Source of the DNA: Babesia bovis T2Bo
Lineage: Eukaryota > Apicomplexa > Aconoidasida > Piroplasmida > Babesiidae
DNA: 64,000 nt
Assembly: GCF_000165395.2 (NCBI RefSeq)
Contig: NC_010574.1
Coordinates: forward strand, 558,001 to 622,000
Reading direction: 5' to 3'
The stretch's first letter is position 1. Each line of letters begins with the position of its first letter. The position numbers and the translations under genes were made by a program. The notes beneath the pieces are model-generated. The model had not been told where the DNA came from and searched no databases. It saw only the letters and a program-made list of their open reading frames with translations. Below, one piece after another: positions 56,328 to 64,000 of the stretch.

Positions 56328-57962
56328 ATGAAGCTAATAACCACGTCAGGTGGTTTCATAGCCTCATACTCATTCATAACGAACAGAAGAACACCATGTT
56401 ATACGTCTAATGCTGCCGACAAAACACAACATAGCGTTGGAGCTATAGGTCACAATACTGATAGCGTTTTCAGAGAAGCAGAGGAGCTGATGGCTGAATT
56501 ACCACTAAGTCAATCTATGTCGATTGCGCAGAATATCGCAAATATGAGATCCGCATTGATGATGCCAGCACAGCAGATGCCAATGGAAGATAACAAATAT
56601 AATGATGATAAAAGGTGGTATGGAAAGAAAGTCGGCGAACGGCAGATAAGGAAGATTATAGGTGCATCTCTAGGTAGACAGTATAGTAAATATGATCAAC
56701 ATGAAGTGGTTGCACCAAAACCTACACCAAAGAAAGTACCCAAGCATGGCCCTGGGAGACCCGTGGATATGAAAATTTGGATGAATATAGGAACAAACGA
56801 CCTTCTCACACGATGTAAAAGGGCAAGGAAATTCCTTGAAGATGGTATACCCGTAACTTTCAAAATAGAGGGACAGGGACAAACATCCAACTATATTACC
56901 CATGCAAAGATAATAGTCAATACCGCCATCGGTGTTCTTGGAGATGTAGCAAAGTTGGGTGGTGATTTACAGCATCATAATAATTGTTTATCGCAAATAT
57001 TTAATCCTTTGAACAAAGTTAAAAAGGCACCTATTCCTGCAGCATCCTCTCCAATAAACAATATGAACAAGGATATTCATGGAGAACGTAAAATCAATGG
57101 AGGAAATGATGATAAGTATGGCATGAATGTCACAAAAATGGAAGGTTCAACATCAACATTTATAGAACCTGAAATGGAATCGTCTAATGAATGTGCAGTA
57201 ACAGAAGAAAATGATTTAGAACCTCTCTCTTATAAACCATCGTTACCGGATTTAACACAGCACGATAATTCGAATTGTGAATCTTTAATGAGTGACCCCT
57301 TGAAAAACCACGTTGATAGTGGTCATTTCAAATCAATAGTTAATGGCGATAAATCGACTAACGAATCATCATCGAAGTGGAAAGTAATTAAAGAAAAAGA
57401 GGAAGCAACAAATGTCAATTCTATGCTGGGATATGCCGATGCGACTAGAGGCCCTTGCAAAGAGAATTCATCTAAATTTATAACCATAGAAAAAAGCGCT
57501 CAGAACAATACAGCCAAGAGTGCATCTACTTCAAAAAATGATGAAATGATGAAACGGTTCTTGGAAATGCGCGCTAGTAATCATATAAAAGCAAAGGAGC
57601 CTAAGCAGTATCCTATTGATCAACCGAGGGTTCCCAATGTGAACATTCCAGTTCGCATGATAGAGCCACCACTAGTTACAAATCGAAGCGCTCATGTGTA
57701 TCGCCCAGTTGTAAATGGATACCCGCCAAGGATTCCGTATGCTCCTCACACGCAAATTCCTGCACAATATGGCAGTGAGTTTGTAACACAACCACCAACC
57801 CCGGTATATCCCAATCTAGCAATCAATTACCCAGAACCATCAAAGTCTCATCTTCAACAGCCTATCATCCACCCTACAGCTCCAGGTATACCGGTTACGA
57901 GCCACCGGGATACCAACCCAAAAGCTGCCAAATCGAGGTGGATAGTGTTGAATAAGGATTGA
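56328..57962 (+). CDS. IF-3 C-terminal-domain protein, probably organellar
   Basis: Single exon, 544 aa, starting 16 bp after the AAA gene stop. The N-terminus MKLITTSGGFIASYSF resembles a signal or transit leader. Residues ~140-210 (KIWMNIGTNDLLTRCKRARKFLEDGIPVTFKIEGQG...) match the translation initiation factor IF-3 C-terminal fold: the D-L-x-x-K/R helix, KFLEDG and V-x-F-x-I-x-G-x-G. The remaining ~330 residues are Asn/Ser/Pro-rich and disordered, and no IF-3 N-terminal domain is recognised. It probably acts in apicoplast or mitochondrial translation initiation; the compartment is inferred from the leader only. Confidence 0.65.
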   Translation: MKLITTSGGFIASYSFITNRRTPCYTSNAADKTQHSVGAIGHNTDSVFREAEELMAELPLSQSMSIAQNIANMRSALMMPAQQMPMEDNKYNDDKRWYGKKVGERQIRKIIGASLGRQYSKYDQHEVVAPKPTPKKVPKHGPGRPVDMKIWMNIGTNDLLTRCKRARKFLEDGIPVTFKIEGQGQTSNYITHAKIIVNTAIGVLGDVAKLGGDLQHHNNCLSQIFNPLNKVKKAPIPAASSPINNMNKDIHGERKINGGNDDKYGMNVTKMEGSTSTFIEPEMESSNECAVTEENDLEPLSYKPSLPDLTQHDNSNCESLMSDPLKNHVDSGHFKSIVNGDKSTNESSSKWKVIKEKEEATNVNSMLGYADATRGPCKENSSKFITIEKSAQNNTAKSASTSKNDEMMKRFLEMRASNHIKAKEPKQYPIDQPRVPNVNIPVRMIEPPLVTNRSAHVYRPVVNGYPPRIPYAPHTQIPAQYGSEFVTQPPTPVYPNLAINYPEPSKSHLQQPIIHPTAPGIPVTSHRDTNPKAAKSRWIVLNKD

Positions 57963-58328
57963 AATGGATATAAGATAATATGTAGTTTTACATGTTACAT
58001 ATTCAATAGTCTAGGCATGCTAAACATGTTGTGGTAAAAACTTTTGCCATTTAAATGTTAACAGCGGGGTTAGATAGATTTAAAAATAGAATCAATAGGC
58101 AATAAATTCCGTAGCGGTGCTGTATAGTTTCATCCCGATCTGTAATATGACGATTTGAACGGAGTAATCTCAAAGAGAGAACATAGCTAATGAACACTCA
58201 ACACTCCAGAAACTATTTTGCAGTTAAACAACTATAAAATCATAAAGAGGTCTCAACATATGTGTTGGTTAGAATTGATTTCAGATATATGTACGTGTTG
58301 TATTCTTATTTATAGAAGAAAGCAAGAT
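57963..58328. other. Convergent spacer
   Basis: AT-rich, no supported gene; 3' ends of the IF-3-like and GAPDH genes. Confidence 0.5.
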
Positions 58329-59741
<1,413 letters not shown>

Positions 59742-60935
59742 TTATTTCATATGCTTCACGCGGCCAAAATCCATGCGAGATGTGGCCAAGTATGCCCAGA
59801 AGAAACGGTACCACAGGGACATGGCTACCGTGCCTAGCACAGAACCCAAAATCAACTTCATACCCATATTTTTGCGTTCGTCGTGCATGGGATCGCTTGC
59901 CCAGGTAATGAAACTTACAACATCCTTAGCCATCTGTGAAACGGTTGCCGGAGTGCCGTCTTCGTACTCGACCATACCATCCTCTAAAGGAGGTGGCATA
60001 GCGATCGATCCCCCCGTAAAGTAAGTGTTGAAGTATAAGCCTTGACGCAATTCAATGCCTTCTGGTGGATCGCAGTATCCGGTGAGAAGAGCGAAAAGAT
60101 AGTCTGGCCCGGTCTTGCGCGCAGACGCCATCAATGATAGATCCGGGGGAATTGCACCACCATTAGCGTAACGCGCGGCTTCGGCGTTCGGATATGGTGA
60201 TGGAAAGGGATCTGTTAATATACCAGGACGCATAAACATTTCACCCTCATCGTTTGGGCCGTCCTGTACTTCATATTCCTCGGCAATTTCCTTGGCACGT
60301 TCTTCCGGGTAAACCTCATTTGCCAAGTGCCGAAAGCGCAAATATTGCATAGAGTGGCACGTAGCACAAACCTGTCTATAGACCTCATAACCCCTTCGCA
60401 CGCTCCCTATGTCATGACCGTGGAAAGGACCCTTGAACCAAAATGGGTAATAAGGTGCCCTTGGGGGATTGATATCAGAACACCATGCGATTGGACGGGT
60501 CTGATACCAGTTGTGTAACATGGTTGCACCGAAAGCGACAAATATATACGTCTTCAAGCTCTGGTAGCGGTATTTTGCACGATCCTCATTTTCGTCCTCT
60601 GTGTACGGCTCGAAAAAATTAGCTAAACGATTTTGCGCACGAGCAGTGGGCAAATAATAATCAACACCCTCAATAAGAGTACCACGGGCCCGTTGCTTTT
60701 TGTAGTCAACCGCGGTCTGACGATATTCATACGATGGTTTAAGAGGATCCAAAATAAACTTGTTAAAACTTTTGATCTTAGCGTTTGTGGTAACGCAAAT
60801 ATCAAACATAGATCTCACAGTCGCTGCATTCCAGCGCCTGATCTTATTTAAGCGCCAGTCAAGCGGCATCTTGTTCCACAGCTTATCCTTGTAGCCAGGA
60901 AATATCTTATTCAACGCACTACCACCACCTGCCAT
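59742..60935 (-). CDS. CYC1: Cytochrome c1, heme protein of complex III
   Basis: Inner-membrane subunit passing electrons from the Rieske centre to cytochrome c; complex III is the target of atovaquone-type drugs through its cytochrome b partner. 397 aa, longer than most because of a ~150-residue N-terminal part that includes a first hydrophobic segment (TYIFVAFGATMLHNWY). The heme site is CATCHSMQYLRFRHL. The distal Met region is FTGGSIAMPPPL, followed by VSFITWASDPMHDERK. The C-terminal anchor is LILGSVLGTVAMSLWYRF with a short basic end. No introns. Confidence 0.97.
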   Translation of the reverse strand: MAGGGSALNKIFPGYKDKLWNKMPLDWRLNKIRRWNAATVRSMFDICVTTNAKIKSFNKFILDPLKPSYEYRQTAVDYKKQRARGTLIEGVDYYLPTARAQNRLANFFEPYTEDENEDRAKYRYQSLKTYIFVAFGATMLHNWYQTRPIAWCSDINPPRAPYYPFWFKGPFHGHDIGSVRRGYEVYRQVCATCHSMQYLRFRHLANEVYPEERAKEIAEEYEVQDGPNDEGEMFMRPGILTDPFPSPYPNAEAARYANGGAIPPDLSLMASARKTGPDYLFALLTGYCDPPEGIELRQGLYFNTYFTGGSIAMPPPLEDGMVEYEDGTPATVSQMAKDVVSFITWASDPMHDERKNMGMKLILGSVLGTVAMSLWYRFFWAYLATSRMDFGRVKHMK

Positions 60936-61003
60936 TTTCGAGTTGTGAAGGTAGACATCAATTTGTATCCTTAATAAAAATATATACCTTTATATATGAT
61001 ATA

Positions 61004-61281
61004 TTAGAAGTCGTGCAGATTAACCGTAGCTGCTGCCCTTACAAAGCGACCTATAATTAACGAAGTAAAATGACTTTAATAAGCTATGTACAACCCTTGT
61101 CAAACACTTTGGTGTATTTTCTGTAAATATACCCGTTATTCCCAGAAGGAAAGGTAGCAAAGGTAGCCAAATTACGATTTAGATTACGGAAGCTTATCCC
61201 GAGCCCGGGGCGCCTGTTGGTACATCGTAGCCAGAATGGAACATTAAGCAGAAACCTGACCAATACCACGGCGTAATTCAC
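61004..61281 (-). CDS. Candidate small two-exon gene, 77 aa, possible mitochondrial protein
   Basis: Exons 61281-61095 and 61050-61004, joined in phase 1 across a 44-nt GT/AG intron. The second exon reads GRFVRAAATVNLHDF and replaces a premature stop in the unspliced frame. The N-terminus is hydrophobic and Arg-rich without acidic residues (MNYAVVLVRFLLNVPFWLRC), like a mitochondrial presequence. It lies 68 bp upstream of cytochrome c1 on the same strand. No family recognised; called mainly because splicing yields a coherent basic protein. Confidence 0.4.
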
Positions 61282-61832
61282 TCGTAATACACACTCTAGA
61301 CCAGTCTAAAATGTGTACTCGACGATAGTAATTGATACATGATGGGGCACACGTCTCGTGAAACAGACTATGTAATTCAGTAACGAAGGTAGTATTTCAT
61401 ACCGTAACAGGCCGTAGGTGTTATTTTATGAAGCAGTTGGGTATGGAATCTGCCATCAATAAATACTTTGCAAAATACGACGCCAACCTTAACTCGGTGC
61501 CAACGGTTATGCCTAATCACTTGAATCTCAGCCTACACACCTTCCATAATACTATGATGATATAGATACAAAATATATTAAATCCGAATATCTGGTGTAT
61601 CTTGCACATCGATTTTCTTTAGTGAGATTCACGAAACAGCTTGTTATGTACACCTAGTCATAGAATCTGTGCCATTTATTAACCACATATTAAGTCATAA
61701 CACATGCGACCGAGATCTTATAGATATGGTGATGATATTGGACTTTTGGTGTTATGAAACAACAATATCTGATTACTAGACATCGCATAGTAGTTGACGG
61801 TCAAATTAGTACCGTGGTAGATTAGACAGGAA
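61282..61832. other. Divergent spacer upstream of Snu23
   Basis: 551 AT-rich bp. One 46-codon plus frame near 61428-61568 has no recognisable feature. Nothing else seen. Confidence 0.45.
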
Positions 61833-62531
61833 ATGCCAGAACAACAAACCGCTAAACCTGCATTGCAGGTAGATGCCTTAGGAAGGAAAGTATGGGACAA
61901 AACGTACTATGCGAAGGTGGCTGATGCCAAAACAGGGGGTAAAGGGGATAATATAGAGCAATCCATCGCAACACTCTTACCTGATCCTAATCGGAAAGTT
62001 GTACATAGCGTACCAGAAGTACGGGAAAATCTCAAAAGGAGAAAGGAATTTGTGGATGTTACCAAGGATGTTGGTAAAGTTAGAGTAATCAATGCTTTGA
62101 CTCATAAATCGCAACAAGGTGGATTTTACTGTAAAACATGCGACTGTATCCTTAAGGATTCACAAGCATATATGGACCATCTCAATGGACGTAAACATAA
62201 CCGGATGCTGGGAATGACCATGCGTGTGGAAAAAGTCGATCACAAAGCTGTAGCCGAGGCCCTTCGTAGGCGCATTATGCAAGAACATTCCGCAAGTACA
62301 TCTGTGACAGATCTCCAGAAGGATGCTGAAGAGCGAATTAAGGAGCTGGAGGCAGAGGAACGCGAAAGGAAGAAAAAACGGAAAATGTGCAAAAAACTCA
62401 AAAATAATAACATTGAAAACATGAACGTGAAAACTGAGCTTGATGGCACAAATGATATGTTGGAAGATGAAACTGCTAAACTCATGAAATCATTAGGAAT
62501 GCCAACCAACTTTGCACATGCAATGAAATAA
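61833..62531 (+). CDS. ZMAT2: Snu23 / ZMAT2-like U4/U6.U5 tri-snRNP zinc finger protein
   Basis: Spliceosomal B-complex protein. Single exon, 232 aa. Family blocks in order: GRKVWDKTYYAKVA near the N-terminus, RRKEFVDVTKDVGKVRVI, a U1-type C2H2 zinc finger FYCKTCDCILKDSQAYMDHLNGRKHNR (written here with Cys and His at CxxC and HLNGRKH), then GMTMRVEKV and a Lys/Glu-rich helical tail. Length is slightly above the human protein. It joins MFAP1 and Sm-D3 as a third splicing factor in the window. Confidence 0.93.
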   Translation: MPEQQTAKPALQVDALGRKVWDKTYYAKVADAKTGGKGDNIEQSIATLLPDPNRKVVHSVPEVRENLKRRKEFVDVTKDVGKVRVINALTHKSQQGGFYCKTCDCILKDSQAYMDHLNGRKHNRMLGMTMRVEKVDHKAVAEALRRRIMQEHSASTSVTDLQKDAEERIKELEAEERERKKKRKMCKKLKNNNIENMNVKTELDGTNDMLEDETAKLMKSLGMPTNFAHAMK

Positions 62532-62591
62532 TAACTGTATTGTCCCATAAAACAAATATCAAAATCATTTAAAAGTTATACCTCACCTCAG

Positions 62592-62986
62592 TTACACATT
62601 CGACGATTTGGTATAGCGGTGTTTCATTTGGTTGCCGATTTGCAATGTTGACCTCACTCGTTGCAGCGTTGTTATCCATAGAGCAAACGATTCATTAAAA
62701 CGTTGAAATGTGACGAGCGTAGTTCTATTCTTATCATTTGCTGTCATTAACATTGATAGGATACGATATTCATAACCCACGATTATGCCAGCGTTAGTCG
62801 TAGTTTAAAAAGGTTTTGCGACCGACGTATATTGCCATCCTGTTTGAAGTATTGATGTACCTTTATAACTTGAATATTGGTGTACCCTTTCGTACAAACC
62901 ATAGACAACAGTTGTTTATGCTTATCACTGATTCTTATTTGACTGGAACCGATGTATGGCATGCGGAATATACATAAGAGTAGCAT
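62592..62986 (-). pseudogene. Two adjoining small frames, possibly one frameshifted or mis-spliced gene
   Basis: Frame A (62986-62783, 67 codons, basic, starting MLLLCIFRMPYIG) is followed immediately by frame B in another phase (open from about 62801 to 62592, ending MKHRYTKSSNV). Both are basic and read like pieces of one small protein of ~130 aa. No 34-40 nt intron joins them cleanly, so a one-base change, an unusual intron or chance are all possible. No homologue recognised. Confidence 0.25.
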
Positions 62987-63839
62987 TATATAGTGGCGTT
63001 TGTCTAGAATATGGAATTTTTAAATAACAGAAAATGAAATGCTACATAGTTTTTATAAAGATTCAAATCTTTACAATGATTTTACATAGTTAAATTGGTA
63101 TGGTGTCCCGTATAATAATACACTTAGGTTATTTGGCTTATATTTCATCGATAATACGTTATAGACACTGGTTGATATTAATAGACTTCATCTGGCCATT
63201 AAGATGTTTGTCTGGGGAAACAATCTGCCTTTTGTGAATACAAAACAGAGATATAAAGCGATAAGTAAAATGGTATAATAAGTGAGGATGCAATCCGTTG
63301 TGCATTTATCTCATTAACATTGAGTTTCTACTTGTTTGTAGTGTGGAACAAAATGTGCAGTGGTCTACTTAATTGAGAAATTAAATAGGAGTTTTGCCCA
63401 TTAACCAAGGACAGAAAGATAGGCCCACAGCACTACATATGAATAAATGCTTTGTACACGAGGCTCTTTATTAATATGAAGCACGATGTGTTATCGTATG
63501 TTAGATGCTCCAACCATTGATTATTATCCTTTCACGAATCAAATTGTACAGAGATTCTTTTCTAAATACATTCCCTTTGGGTAAATGAGCCAAAATCAAC
63601 GTTCAATATAGGAGTTTGAATTCATCGTTTGACTTCTTTTGTTCATAATACAGTGGGACTTTCCGTATTTTTTACAGCATTCTTTGTGTTCGTTGGCATA
63701 CGTAAGTCGGAAACCAAATCAATTGTTGGCCGCAGTCGATCCCATGCATTATGGATTAACTTTAATTTTCTGCAGATGCATCAGTTGATGGAGTTTTAAG
63801 AGTGGAGTGTGTGACGTCAGTACCCATCTCTTTAATACG
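62987..63839. other. AT-rich intergenic region
   Basis: 853 bp with no coding frame, RNA gene or repeat that I can support. The right end is 3' of the partial gene at 63840-64000. Confidence 0.45.
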
Positions 63840-64000
63840 TTACTCAAAGTTAGGCTTACGTCCCAAGGAGGATGAAATGTGTTTTCTAATTTTATCAAAT
63901 GAATCATGTCTGCTTTTGTAGTAATCCTTGGGATTTTGATTACCAAAAGCCTTGACAAATTCCTTCATTTCGTCTTTCGTTTTTGGTAACTCGCCATAGG
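63840..64000 (-). CDS. 3' end of a gene entering from beyond the window
   Basis: The minus-strand frame is open from the window edge to a stop at 63842-63840 and encodes a charged C-terminus: YGELPKTKDEMKEFVKAF near the edge and KHISSSLGRKPNFE at the end. Its composition (Lys/Glu/Asp-rich, few hydrophobics) is coding-like, whereas the overlapping 69-codon frame at 63749-63958 is not. Family unknown; it may be the last exon only. Confidence 0.5.
   Translation of the reverse strand, partial: YGELPKTKDEMKEFVKAFGNQNPKDYYKSRHDSFDKIRKHISSSLGRKPNFE

Noticed and set aside
62783..62986. Organellar ribosomal protein (S8- or L30-like)
   Set aside because: Short basic sequence, but no diagnostic block of either family could be aligned.
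63749..63958. 69-codon minus frame near the right edge
   Set aside because: It overlaps, in another phase, the frame open to the window end, which has better coding composition.

Overview
The window is nuclear DNA of a piroplasm apicomplexan, most likely a Babesia of the B. bovis type. The evidence is a cluster of variant erythrocyte surface antigen (VESA1/ves) genes next to AT-rich, gene-dense core sequence whose spliceosomal introns are mostly about 35-40 nt. The genus call rests on the ves genes; the species is an inference from base composition and gene style.

Bases 1-12,707 are the antigen-gene cluster: a ves1-alpha-like gene on the minus strand (360-4380), a ves1-beta-like gene on the plus strand (4596-8024) and a second ves1-alpha-like gene on the plus strand (8467-12707). 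The first two are head to head across a 215-bp quasi-palindromic region, the layout known for the B. bovis locus of active ves transcription. All three can be spliced into intact reading frames ending in a transmembrane segment (3, 9 and 3 exons). Their introns and spacers share GC-rich hairpins and repeated elements absent from the rest of the window.

Bases about 13,100-64,000 are core chromosome. They hold a proteasome alpha subunit (PSMA6), a serine oligopeptidase, a Ski2-like RNA helicase, exportin-7, WDR70-like, TRAPPC13, the splicing factor MFAP1, Sm-D3, a RINGv-FHA protein, a RAP-domain protein, a TBC1D22-like Rab-GAP, a WDR7/rabconnectin-3-beta-like protein, tRNA-Gly(GCC), a histone-fold subunit of DNA polymerase epsilon (POLE3/DPB4), an RFC small subunit, a degenerate tandem AAA ATPase, an IF-3-like protein, GAPDH, cytochrome c1, Snu23/ZMAT2 and several lineage-specific unknowns. 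Gene models were assembled by hand from reading phase, GT/AG sites and alignment of conserved motifs. No computational search was run.

Functional themes are antigenic variation; RNA metabolism (Ski2, MFAP1, Sm-D3, Snu23); protein turnover (proteasome, RINGv, oligopeptidase); DNA replication (RFC, POLE3); membrane traffic (TRAPPC13, TBC1D22, WDR7-like); and energy metabolism and organelles (GAPDH, cytochrome c1, RAP, IF-3). Genes lie on both strands without operon-like order. Many pairs are divergent with short shared upstream regions, and one convergent pair overlaps by 19 bp.
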